Positions 30,345-37,947 of a DNA stretch of 64,000 nucleotides are shown piece by piece. Position numbers and translations under genes: made by a program. Each line of letters opens with the position of its first letter. The first letter of the stretch is position 1. Origin of the DNA: Spongiibacteraceae bacterium (GTDB lineage: Bacteria; Pseudomonadota; Gammaproteobacteria; Pseudomonadales; Dasaniaceae); contig JANQLG010000019.1 of assembly GCA_028280715.1 (NCBI GenBank), positions 18,430-82,429 of the forward strand, read 5' to 3'. The notes under the pieces are model-generated. The model was given only the letters and a program-made list of their open reading frames with translations, had not been told where the DNA came from and made no database searches.

Positions 30345-32492
30345 TTATTTTGGCGTGTAAGTCACAGAAAACAGTGCCTGTAATGGCGCTCCAGCATGAA
30401 CACTGCGGGATAAACTGCCCCACGCTGCGTCAACATATTCTTCATCGGTCAAGTTGGTGAGGTTGAGCTGGTATTTCCACGGACCTAGGTCGTATCCAAC
30501 AAAGGCATTAACGACATAATGGGTATCGAGATAGACCGGGTCATTGGTAGCTAATCGTTCGCCGACGTACTCAACACTTCCACCTGCGCTCCAGTTATCG
30601 GTTAATTGATAGGCTGACCACAGCGAAGCGGTTAAGTCTGGCGCGCCGATGATTTCCATGCCGTTCTCAGCTTCGGTATCGGTATAACCAACCGCCAGAT
30701 TGATGCGCCAGAGATCAGTAACCATACCGGAAATATCCAATTCGGCCCCTTCGCTGGTCTGCTCGCCCTGGGCAATTTGTCCAAATGGGTTGGGATCTGT
30801 TGCCTGTGCTGTGGGGTCCAGAATTGCGACGTTGGTTTTGGTGATATCGAATAATGCAAATGTGTAATCGATACGGCCTTCTAACAGATTGCCTTTGATG
30901 CCGAGCTCATAGCCATCGCCGATTTCTGGCTCCAGCACATTGTTGTTTTTGTCTAACACAAAATTGGGGCTGAAGGATTCTGAATAATTGGCAAATAGTG
31001 ATGCGTTGTCGGTCAAGTCATAGCGCAAACCGACTTGGCCAGCCGTGTTATCGTATTCCTGAGCAGATGAAGAGCTTCCGGATAGTGGCTCTCTTTCAAC
31101 ATCGTCATAACGCACGCCAACACTCAGCATGAATTGTTCGGTGATATTCAGATGGTTCTGTAAAAAAACACCAACACGAGTAATGTCTTCATTGGTGTAG
31201 AAGCCGGTTGCTACAGGAATTGATGATGCGGGTGGTGGTAACTGGCTGTAATCTGGGTTCTGCCAGTCTAAAAAGACAGGTGAGGTGGGATCGAATCGGG
31301 TTGAGTTTTCCGTGGTTGATTCACGATAATCGACGCCAACCGATAAACGATTGCGCATATCTGCGATTTGAAAATCACCGTTGAGGTTTATTTGCAGCGC
31401 AAGTTCTTCGTTATCTTGTTCCTGTTGTGCAGGTACTCGGAAATAGAACAAGGTATCTTGATCAAGACCAAATGGCAGCAGAAGCGCACTGTATTCATAA
31501 CCGCCTTCAATATATCGGGCCCGTACATCGGTTTGCCATTGATCGTTGAACTCATGGGATAAATCAACGCCCATGGTTCTTGAATAACGCTCAATAGTAT
31601 CTTGGGGATGGTTGTTGACTTGCTCCGGGTCAGCGATCAAGTCACCTTTAAGATTGATGGCAGTACCAAAATCGGCCTGGAAGTCATCTTCGGTAATTTC
31701 TGCGAGTGCAGTTAATAAGGTATTGTCGCTGAGCGCCCAACTCATTGATGGTGCAAAAAAGAGACGTTCATTTTCATTATCATAATCACGCCAACCGTCA
31801 TCATTCTTATACAGCCCAACAAGGCGGTAGCGCACTGACTCGTTGATACCGCCGCCAATATCAAACTTGGGGCTAAACGACGGGTTAGAGCCCACTTCAA
31901 TTGTATATTCGGCATGGTCTTCAGAGAGTGGCCGCTTTAGATGCAGATTGATTAATCCGCCAGGGTTGGACTCACCGTAGAGAATCGAGTCTGGGCCTTT
32001 AAGCACCTCAATGCGCTCAACGTTATACAGCTCTGGATCTGAAACACCGCCAAAGGTTTCTACACGAAAACCATCGCGTAAAATGGGAGGTGACTGGAAA
32101 CCACGTAAAACAAAGGTATTTTCGCGGCCATCATTATCGCCTAGGAACGCGACATTAGAACTGAGCACCAAGATGTCTTCGATGGCGGTAGGTTTTATAT
32201 TATCGATGAGGGGTGCGCTTATTACTTGAACAGAACGCCCTAACTCGTCGGCATCCAGCAGATTTCTGCCAATGGATACGTCTTTAACAATTTTGTCGGC
32301 AAAGACTTCAACTTCCTCAATATGTGCAGCTGCTAACTGTAGGTCGTCGTCTACTTCCATGGCTTGTACAGAAAAAGTGCCAGAGGCAATAAGCATCCCC
32401 CCGAATACCTTGGCCTTGCTGGAAAGCTTTTGCATTGCCAAAGAGAAGGGAGACGGGGAGAAATGTTTAGGTACAAAGGGTAGGGTAGGCAT
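30345..32492 (-). CDS. TonB-dependent siderophore receptor (first in operon)
   Basis: The ATG at 32492 is preferred over 32564, because the upstream residues are translated from the AT-rich promoter and Fur box. The 715-residue product has a signal-like segment (SSKAKVFGGMLIASGTFSVQAME) and a TonB-box region (HIEEVEVFADK). Its plug has VLRGFQSPPILRDGFRVETFGG and IEVLKGPDSILYGESNPGGLINLHLKRP, the latter typical of FhuA/FpvA-type siderophore receptors. The barrel ends in an aromatic LQALFSVTYTPK. It heads the operon receptor - receptor - small membrane protein - PepSY - small membrane protein. Confidence 0.93.
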   Translation of the reverse strand: MPTLPFVPKHFSPSPFSLAMQKLSSKAKVFGGMLIASGTFSVQAMEVDDDLQLAAAHIEEVEVFADKIVKDVSIGRNLLDADELGRSVQVISAPLIDNIKPTAIEDILVLSSNVAFLGDNDGRENTFVLRGFQSPPILRDGFRVETFGGVSDPELYNVERIEVLKGPDSILYGESNPGGLINLHLKRPLSEDHAEYTIEVGSNPSFSPKFDIGGGINESVRYRLVGLYKNDDGWRDYDNENERLFFAPSMSWALSDNTLLTALAEITEDDFQADFGTAINLKGDLIADPEQVNNHPQDTIERYSRTMGVDLSHEFNDQWQTDVRARYIEGGYEYSALLLPFGLDQDTLFYFRVPAQQEQDNEELALQINLNGDFQIADMRNRLSVGVDYRESTTENSTRFDPTSPVFLDWQNPDYSQLPPPASSIPVATGFYTNEDITRVGVFLQNHLNITEQFMLSVGVRYDDVEREPLSGSSSSAQEYDNTAGQVGLRYDLTDNASLFANYSESFSPNFVLDKNNNVLEPEIGDGYELGIKGNLLEGRIDYTFALFDITKTNVAILDPTAQATDPNPFGQIAQGEQTSEGAELDISGMVTDLWRINLAVGYTDTEAENGMEIIGAPDLTASLWSAYQLTDNWSAGGSVEYVGERLATNDPVYLDTHYVVNAFVGYDLGPWKYQLNLTNLTDEEYVDAAWGSLSRSVHAGAPLQALFSVTYTPK

Positions 32493-32542
32493 AGCTAGGT
32501 CCGAGCAAAATATGATAAAATTAATAATGAGAAAAATAATAA

Positions 32543-32557
32543 TGATTATGATAATCA
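32543..32557. promoter_or_regulatory. Perfect 7-1-7 Fur box
   Basis: TGATTAT-G-ATAATCA is an exact 7-1-7 inverted repeat matching the Fur consensus core TGATAAT-N-ATTATCA in form. It lies 51-65 bases before the chosen start of the siderophore receptor. Flanking bases (AATAA before, TTTGC after) extend the 19-base pattern. Iron-bound Fur should repress the uptake operon here. The SDR gene starts 176 bases away on the other strand and could share control. Confidence 0.8.
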
Positions 32558-32732
32558 TTTGCAAATAAGTTTTTCACACTTCTTGGGTGTAAGGGGACTG
32601 AGTAAAAGGGATTATTTTGGGGCTCAGCTATGTGATTGATTAAAATGTAATCCCTCCGTCTCCTTTTACTTGTTGTGTAGAGTCGAAGAAGTTAACTTTC
32701 TTTATTACTTTAATATTTCCTGGAGCCAAGCA

Positions 32733-33494
32733 ATGACAAAATTATTTCAAGGGCGATTAGAAGATAAGGTGGCATTAATTTCAGGCGCAGCAAGAGGTAT
32801 TGGTGCGTCGACAGCAACGTTATTTGCAGAACATGGCGCTAAGGTGATTATCGCCGACATCATCGCAGATGAAGGGCAGCAATTAGTTGACTCAATACAG
32901 GCCAATGGTGGTACAGCCAGTTTTATTCATTTGGATGTCACCCGTGCTTCGGACTGGCAAGAGGCCATTAGTCAAACCCTATCGCTTTATGGAAAGCTGG
33001 ATATACTGCTAAATAACGCGGGCATTCTCCGCATGCAAGGCGTCGAAGAAGAAACATTAGAGGGTTGGAATCATGCGGTTTCAATTAATCAAACTGGTGT
33101 TTTTCTCGGGATGAAATACGCTATTCCAGTAATGAAGGAGGCTGGAGGTTCGATTATTAATCTGTCTTCTATCGCCGGTTTGGTTGGCACAGGTGTTGCG
33201 GCTACATATCATGCAACAAAAGGCGCTGTGCGTACGTTAACCAAAACTGCTGCTGTGCAATATGCTAAAGATAATATCCGAATTAACAGTATGCATCCCG
33301 GCCTCATTACTACACGCTTAGTGACTGAAGGTATTGATCTAGAGTTGCGTGGTGTTTTCGAACAGGTAACACCGATGGGGCGTGAAGGTACCCCGAATGA
33401 AGTCGCCAATGGTGCATTATTTTTAGCGTCAGACGAATCTTCCTATATGACTGGAGCAGAACTGGTTTTGGATGGTGGTTTGACTGCGCATTGA
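32733..33494 (+). CDS. SDR-family NAD(P)-dependent oxidoreductase
   Basis: The 253-residue product from ATG 32733 (ribosome site TGGAG eight bases upstream) has a classical SDR order. It shows SGAARGIGAST (cofactor loop, about 15-25), LDVTR, LLNNAGIL, the catalytic Ser in INLSSIAGLVG, YHATKGA (YxxxK) and the closing SYMTGAELVLDGG. It oxidises or reduces an alcohol/ketone pair with NAD(P); the substrate is unknown. A frame extending to 32670 is less likely. The first 94 bases of this locus are duplicated at 25757. Confidence 0.93.
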   Translation: MTKLFQGRLEDKVALISGAARGIGASTATLFAEHGAKVIIADIIADEGQQLVDSIQANGGTASFIHLDVTRASDWQEAISQTLSLYGKLDILLNNAGILRMQGVEEETLEGWNHAVSINQTGVFLGMKYAIPVMKEAGGSIINLSSIAGLVGTGVAATYHATKGAVRTLTKTAAVQYAKDNIRINSMHPGLITTRLVTEGIDLELRGVFEQVTPMGREGTPNEVANGALFLASDESSYMTGAELVLDGGLTAH

Positions 33495-33612
33495 AAACGA
33501 AAAATGGCTAAGTAGCATCAGGCATATGTGTTTATATAAACGATTGTATTAGCGCTCAGTCTGCAAAATCTATTCAGGGTATAGCAATTAAAGCGTGAAA
33601 AAAGCTAGAAAT

Positions 33613-33915
33613 TCATTCGCCTGTATTTTCATGTTCTTTCTTTTTCACACTAGCGCCAATGCCTGCACCAATAGCGATACCAAAACTCATACCAACTGCC
33701 AATCCAACCCCTGTGTCATCAAATACTACAGAGCCAATGGTCAACCCCAGCGACATACCGATAAGTAAACCGAAGCTCGTGTAATATCCGACAGGATCAG
33801 TTCTGCTTTTTTCATCAGCGCTTCTTAATTTGTTGAGAATGTCATGACGGTTTTTATACAAAACAAAAAATACGATAACAGATACGACAAATATTAACGT
33901 TGCTATTGAAAACAT
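33613..33915 (-). CDS. Small glycine-rich membrane protein
   Basis: The 100-residue protein has an N-terminal helix (ATLIFVVSVIVFFVLY), a charged linker (KNRHDILNKLRSADEKSR) and two glycine-zipper-like helices (LLIGMSLGLTIGSVVF and GVGLAVGMSFGIAIGAGIGASV). Glycine every third or fourth residue suggests helix packing or oligomer formation. It lies 43 bases after a small HTH gene on the same strand. No known family name is secure. Confidence 0.65.
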   Translation of the reverse strand: MFSIATLIFVVSVIVFFVLYKNRHDILNKLRSADEKSRTDPVGYYTSFGLLIGMSLGLTIGSVVFDDTGVGLAVGMSFGIAIGAGIGASVKKKEHENTGE

Positions 33916-33958
33916 AATTTTTCCTTTTTTAAAAACAATACTATGTCAGCTAATAACC

Positions 33959-34204
33959 TTAAGAGTCATTCGATGGTTTTTGTAGTGGTTCCAGCGCTTG
34001 TTCAAGTGTTAATAAATCGCCTGGCTGACAATCCAATGCTTTACATATCGCCACCAATGTGGAAAACCGGATTGCCTTCGCCTTACCTCGTTTAAGGACC
34101 GACAAGTTGGCAAGCGTTACTCCGACTTCCTCAGATAATTCCGTTAATGTCATTTTGCGTTGGACCAGCAATAGATCCAGGTTGACTTTGACTATTTGTT
34201 CCAT
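33959..34204 (-). CDS. Cro/CI-type HTH regulator (YozG-like)
   Basis: The 81-residue protein is little more than an HTH_26-type DNA-binding domain. It contains LLVQRKMTLTELSEEVGVTLANLSVLKRGKAKAIRFSTLVAICKALDCQPGDLL. This subgroup is usually encoded next to a DUF2975 membrane protein, and here its start abuts the DUF2975 gene stop at 34204. The pair may act as regulator and membrane sensor. The target genes are not known. Confidence 0.88.
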   Translation of the reverse strand: MEQIVKVNLDLLLVQRKMTLTELSEEVGVTLANLSVLKRGKAKAIRFSTLVAICKALDCQPGDLLTLEQALEPLQKPSNDS

Positions 34205-34965
34205 CAGATCGTCAACTCTTGTTCTTTACTAATATCAACGGCTTCTTGTAAAACACCCGACAACACAATCATCATTAACCCAATGAATATTCCGATATCG
34301 TTTACTTGAAAAGCGGGATACAACTGAATACCTGCATTGCTGAAACTAATATCCTTAATGATGGCACCCCAGCCAAAATACTGCAGAAATGGATTAACCA
34401 AATTCCAAATGATCACAACAATACCAATTTTCTTAACGCGCAAAACATTCTCTGTTGCGAAAGACACACCATTTTTTAGTGATATAACTAATGCCCTCAT
34501 TTGCACTAGCGCATACAACATCGCAATGGTTTTTATTTCTCCAACTAATGCGAATAGGTACCAGGCAAAGAGGTTTGAAGTGTCAATATTGATCGCCGTT
34601 TTTCCACTGAGTTCAGGGTTACGTAATCCTGTAAACTCGACACCAGGCAGTGCATCAACATCGATTTTAAAGCCTGAAAAAACGCTAATATCGATTCCCC
34701 AGGTTGGCTGAGCATGATGCGAAAGAGCCATAACAACGATGATTAATGGCCACACTATAGCCATGCCCAAAAAGAACACTAAAAAAATATCAAGAACGCG
34801 TTTAACGATACTTGTCAGCCGGTTACTGTTAGTCGTTACAACCGTTACACCATTACCTCGCCAAATGTCTTTATATTTGAAATGGACGAGTACCCTATAG
34901 ACGATTGCCAGATAAAGTAACAAGGCAGGTATCAATATCATCGCTAGGCTCATATAGTTCTCCAT
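34204..34965 (-). CDS. DUF2975 membrane protein
   Basis: The 253-residue protein has about five helices. The first is at residues 4-22. The others follow a loop-rich middle, with GEIKTIAMLYALVQMRALVISLKNGVSFATENVLRVKKIGIVVI typical of DUF2975. The last pair closes with DIGIFIGLMMIVLSGVLQEAVDISKEQELTI, the expected C-terminal DUF2975 ending. It is directly followed by the small YozG-like HTH gene with one-base overlap. Such pairs are common in many phyla, and their function is unclear. Confidence 0.88.
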   Translation of the reverse strand: MENYMSLAMILIPALLLYLAIVYRVLVHFKYKDIWRGNGVTVVTTNSNRLTSIVKRVLDIFLVFFLGMAIVWPLIIVVMALSHHAQPTWGIDISVFSGFKIDVDALPGVEFTGLRNPELSGKTAINIDTSNLFAWYLFALVGEIKTIAMLYALVQMRALVISLKNGVSFATENVLRVKKIGIVVIIWNLVNPFLQYFGWGAIIKDISFSNAGIQLYPAFQVNDIGIFIGLMMIVLSGVLQEAVDISKEQELTI

Positions 34966-35009
34966 GATTATTTTTTTTTAGAATTTATAAAGATGACTCG
35001 CTACCCAAT

Positions 35010-35165
35010 CCAACACTGATTAGCCAAACTTGACTAGCGGATTTGAATCATCCTGTCTCCAACACCTGTTTTAAGTCATACCCAATACTTCAGTTTTTCA
35101 GTGTTGGTTAGGGATACTATATGCTGATATATTGAATTACAATCAAAATATATCGTTTTTCGATA
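35010..35165. repeat. Inverted repeats in the DUF2975-Xre intergenic region
   Basis: CCAACACTGA (35010-35019) and TCAGTGTTGG (35098-35107) form a ten-base inverted repeat 78 bases apart. TATCG-N5-CGATA lies at 35151-35165. They sit between the DUF2975 and Xre genes, where no coding frame was found, and could bind the nearby regulators. Confidence 0.5.
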
Positions 35166-35246
35166 AAATTTGGTTGATAATCGATTTATGATGAGGGTCT
35201 TTAGCCCTATAAATGATAAGAATAAGTCGTTGATCTATAACCTAAG

Positions 35247-35486
35247 CTATTCATCAGACCATAGATCCACTGACTCGATTGCCGGGAGCACATCCTTTAG
35301 CTCGCATTCCAGAACGGTAACAATTTGATAAACTTTTTGTAGCGTAACAGATACTTTTCCGCGCTCAATTCGGCTCATATAACTTCGATCAAGCCCTGCC
35401 AAATCGGCAAGATGCTCTTGTGAAATACCTAGTGCCTTCCTTTGAGCTCTCACATTATTTCCAAATAACTCCGCCAGATTACTCAT
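35247..35486 (-). CDS. Xre-type HTH transcriptional regulator
   Basis: The 79-residue protein is a single helix-turn-helix domain (FGNNVRAQRKALGISQEHLADLAGLDRSYMSRIERGKVSVTLQKVYQIVTVLECEL). Its short acidic tail has no effector domain. It stands alone, divergent from a 58-residue CxxC protein gene at 35599. Small stand-alone Xre proteins of this type can come from mobile elements or act in restriction control. A TATCG-N5-CGATA palindrome lies downstream at 35151-35165. Confidence 0.9.
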   Translation of the reverse strand: MSNLAELFGNNVRAQRKALGISQEHLADLAGLDRSYMSRIERGKVSVTLQKVYQIVTVLECELKDVLPAIESVDLWSDE

Positions 35487-35598
35487 GTTTCAATATCCAA
35501 GACAAAAAGTCATTGGAATGTCTTGAGGATTATTATGCCACGGACTATAATCCTCATTTGTTTGCGATGCCCACCACAGACATAACAGGGATGACATA

Positions 35599-35775
35599 AT
35601 GCATGAATTAATGGATGACAATGATGACGATATAGAAAAATTAGAAATACGATACAAATTCTGTAAGTTTTGCTTTAAGAGGGTAAGAGAGGAGGAATAT
35701 CTCTATCACTTGTGTGAATGCAAAGAGAGAAAACGCTATTTTGAAGAACATATTGCTCGTAAAAGCACAAAATAA
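35599..35775 (+). CDS. 58-residue mini-protein with two cysteine pairs
   Basis: The frame was read directly from ATG 35599 to TAA 35775. An acidic N-terminus (LMDDNDDDIEKLEI) is followed by CKFC at residues 22-25, a CEC at 39-41, and a basic tail (KERKRYFEEHIARKSTK). The cysteine spacing could bind one zinc ion. An AGGG site lies eight bases before the ATG, and a hairpin follows the stop. It is divergent from the Xre gene at 35247. Unknown family. Confidence 0.55.
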   Translation: MHELMDDNDDDIEKLEIRYKFCKFCFKRVREEEYLYHLCECKERKRYFEEHIARKSTK

Positions 35776-35784
35776 TAAGAGTAA

Positions 35785-35806
35785 ATCAGCCTTATTTCGG
35801 GCTGAT
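35785..35806. terminator. Hairpin after the CxxC mini-protein gene
   Basis: ATCAGCC and GGCTGAT flank an eight-base loop ten bases after the TAA of the mini-protein. The following T-tract is weak. Its place at the end of the small frame supports that frame being a transcription unit. Confidence 0.4.
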
Positions 35807-35982
35807 CACTGATATAAAAGTATAAAGTAGCTGTTACGCTCATTTTATAATGAATTTACTGTGTGATTGAAAAGATTAAATGAGTCGTAACTACATACAC
35901 TTATGTCATAGATCTGTGTCATGGACTTGTATTATGGATAAGAAATTTCCCTCCGTTTATGATCGAAAATTTTCATAGGATG

Positions 35983-36696
35983 TTATGCAAGGGCCTGATC
36001 TGCTTGTTGCTCAAGTTGTTGGGTAAGTTCTGCAGGCAGTTGTAATGCCATTGCCAACTGATCTAAGTGAGCACGTTCTGCTGGATGATCAGGAGTAATA
36101 ACCAGGCATGATGCCAGGTAGACTTCAGACTTCATTTCGATACTATTGACGCCCGAAGTGATTTCAAAAATTGGGATATCTTTTTTGAGGTAATCAAAAA
36201 TTAATCCCTTTTCAGCTGCTGACATGTTGGTTTTTTCAACTGCCTGAAAAATTTTATTTTGCTCATCAGCATCAATATGGCCATCGGCTTTGGCGGCAGC
36301 AACCATGGCTTTAATCAAAATTAATTCAGGACTAATGTTTGGATCAGCCTGCTGACTAATAGCGCGTTGATGAAAACTGTAGGGTTCGAGATCTGGGTGA
36401 TTGGTTTGAGCTTGAGTCTGGCTATTATTCTGCCAATTTTGATAGGCCTTGAATGCCAAACCACCCAACAAGGCTGCGCCACCGTATTTAGCAGCCTTGC
36501 CGGTAAATTTACGGGCAGACTTATTACTCATTAACAGAGCCATAACGCCACCTGCAGCAGCGCCGCCTGCTAGCCCGCCTGGAATATTATTGGCTAAATT
36601 CGATACTGTTTGGCCAAAGCCCCCACTGTTTTTTTGAGGCTGCATACGAGCTGCTGAATCACCCATAAATTGATTTAGTAAATTGTTCATGCTCAT
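35983..36696 (-). CDS. DUF533/YebE-like membrane-associated protein with TerB-type domain
   Basis: The 237-residue protein has a glycine-rich hydrophobic segment (NNIPGGLAGGAAAGGVMALLMSN, about 33-55) and a second one (YGGAALLGGLAFKAYQNW). A helical TerB-like/DUF533 domain follows (ELILIKAMVAAAKADGHIDADEQNKIFQAVE, then EMKSEVYLASCLVITPDHPAERAHLDQLAMALQLP). This order matches YebE of enterobacteria, whose role is unknown but linked to envelope stress. The gene is isolated and preceded by 366 bases of AT-rich DNA. Confidence 0.9.
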   Translation of the reverse strand: MSMNNLLNQFMGDSAARMQPQKNSGGFGQTVSNLANNIPGGLAGGAAAGGVMALLMSNKSARKFTGKAAKYGGAALLGGLAFKAYQNWQNNSQTQAQTNHPDLEPYSFHQRAISQQADPNISPELILIKAMVAAAKADGHIDADEQNKIFQAVEKTNMSAAEKGLIFDYLKKDIPIFEITSGVNSIEMKSEVYLASCLVITPDHPAERAHLDQLAMALQLPAELTQQLEQQADQALA

Positions 36697-37062
36697 GTTT
36701 TAAACCTTCCCTCTGTAGAGATAATTTCAACAGAACATAATTTAAGGCTGAAGCCTATGTATGACAATTCGAATTAAGCTATCTTTTAATTCGAAATTTT
36801 CGATTTATAAATTAGGGCGATTTATAAATTAGGATAGTAAAACTAATGATGAATGACGTCTTATCCTGATTTTTAGTCTTCCCATTTCTTAAGCTAGATA
36901 AAAGGCACACGTCATTTAATCGTATTTTTCGATTAAAAAGGCCCAATAATTCGTATCAACTTTCGATAACGTTGTAAGTCCAATAGAGGCAAATAGTCGT
37001 AATATTGATTACATGCGTTAGGGTTTTCCGCTCATTTGAGAGGCGGCATGACAACAACATAA
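36697..37062. repeat. Gene-free AT-rich region with palindromes and direct repeats
   Basis: No gene was found in these 366 bases between divergent genes. They hold an inverted repeat TTCGAATTAA-N8-TTAATTCGAA (36768-36795), which overlaps the palindrome TCGAAA-T-TTTCGA (36791-36803). Two direct copies of CGATTTATAAATTAGG lie at 36801 and 36818, and a perfect TTTAATCG-N7-CGATTAAA lies at 36915-36937. They may be operators for the DUF533 gene or the Rap1a-like gene. Confidence 0.7.
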
Positions 37063-37479
37063 ATGATGAAGATGAAAAAGCTGTCAGTTTATATCTCAGC
37101 AATAACACTGGGGATTGTTGCGTCAACCTCCTATGCAGAAAGCTGTAGTGCTGAGCAGATAGATAGCGAAAATTGTCGTACGTATATTCAGGGTTTTCTT
37201 GAAGGCGCGCTTATTACAGATACTGCCATTGTTCAAACGATTACTGATGAGCAGTCTGACTTTTTTCAACGGGCATATAAAACTCGCACTAGTGGTAGCC
37301 GAGAAAACTTGCCTGCAACGTATCTCGCCCGATTTTGTTTGACTCCTGATGAAAGTCAAAGCAACTTGATTGATGAAGTTGTTAATTACATAAAAGGCAG
37401 AGCTATGACTGCTTTGCCCCTTAACCAGGTGGTTTATAACTCCTTGAAGAGTTTGTACCCCTGTGAGACTGATATTTAG
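37063..37479 (+). CDS. Secreted Rap1a/Tai-like protein
   Basis: The 138-residue protein has a signal peptide (KKLSVYISAITLGIVASTSYA). Its mature part is spaced like the Rap1a/Tai family: C..YIQGFLEGAL near the start, ARFCLTPDE in the middle, and VVNYIKGRAMTALPLNQVVYNSLKSLYPC at the end. Rap1a proteins neutralise type VI amidase effectors in the periplasm. Here no effector or secretion gene lies nearby, so it may be an orphan immunity gene or a domesticated relative. Four cysteines could form disulphides. Confidence 0.72.
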   Translation: MMKMKKLSVYISAITLGIVASTSYAESCSAEQIDSENCRTYIQGFLEGALITDTAIVQTITDEQSDFFQRAYKTRTSGSRENLPATYLARFCLTPDESQSNLIDEVVNYIKGRAMTALPLNQVVYNSLKSLYPCETDI

Positions 37480-37503
37480 ATATTTCCATTGGAGGAAAGT
37501 GTT

Positions 37504-37716
37504 ATGAATGAAATAAATTCCATCAACATTGAAAAATGTTTTCGATTTATGTTTGCTCTGGGCTTGTTGTTGTGGGCAGTTTTTCAACCCCATCTCAATG
37601 GCATTGAGTGGCTCGTTATTTTTGCGTGCAGCTTTTTGGTGCTGCATGAAATATTAATAGGCAGTATCACTGACGGCTCATTGAAACTTGCACGTTTTTC
37701 CGTGCGGCATGAGTGA
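37504..37716 (+). CDS. Small membrane protein of unknown function
   Basis: The 70-residue product from ATG 37504 (GGAGGA seven bases upstream) has two hydrophobic helices: FRFMFALGLLLWAVF and GIEWLVIFACSFLVLHEILI. A polar tail follows. It lies 24 bases after the Rap1a-like gene on the same strand and may be co-expressed. No family recognised. Confidence 0.65.
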   Translation: MNEINSINIEKCFRFMFALGLLLWAVFQPHLNGIEWLVIFACSFLVLHEILIGSITDGSLKLARFSVRHE

Positions 37717-37947
37717 TAAGTAGGATTATGAAGTTTCAAGGTTATGGAGTCTGAACCTAGTTTTTCCAAAGAAGGCAGCAGAGAAATTTGATCAAAGCTA
37801 GAATCTCAGTGAATATAAGCTTAAGCTAATGTATAAAACCTCGAATAGTTGTTTGGTGATCTATCATTGCTGTTAGTGAGTAATAAGCCGTTGAATCTTG
37901 CCACTCTTGCCACTTAGGAAAAAAGGATGAGTTCTGGGGAGAAAAGG

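Noticed and set aside
32493..32564. Longer N-terminus of the siderophore receptor
   Set aside because: It is translated from AT-rich promoter sequence with the Fur box and gives an Ile-rich stretch without a proper signal peptide.
37123..37647. Minus-strand 174-codon frame across the Rap1a-like gene
   Set aside because: It spans two plus-strand genes with signal peptide and ribosome sites, and its translation has no recognisable domain.
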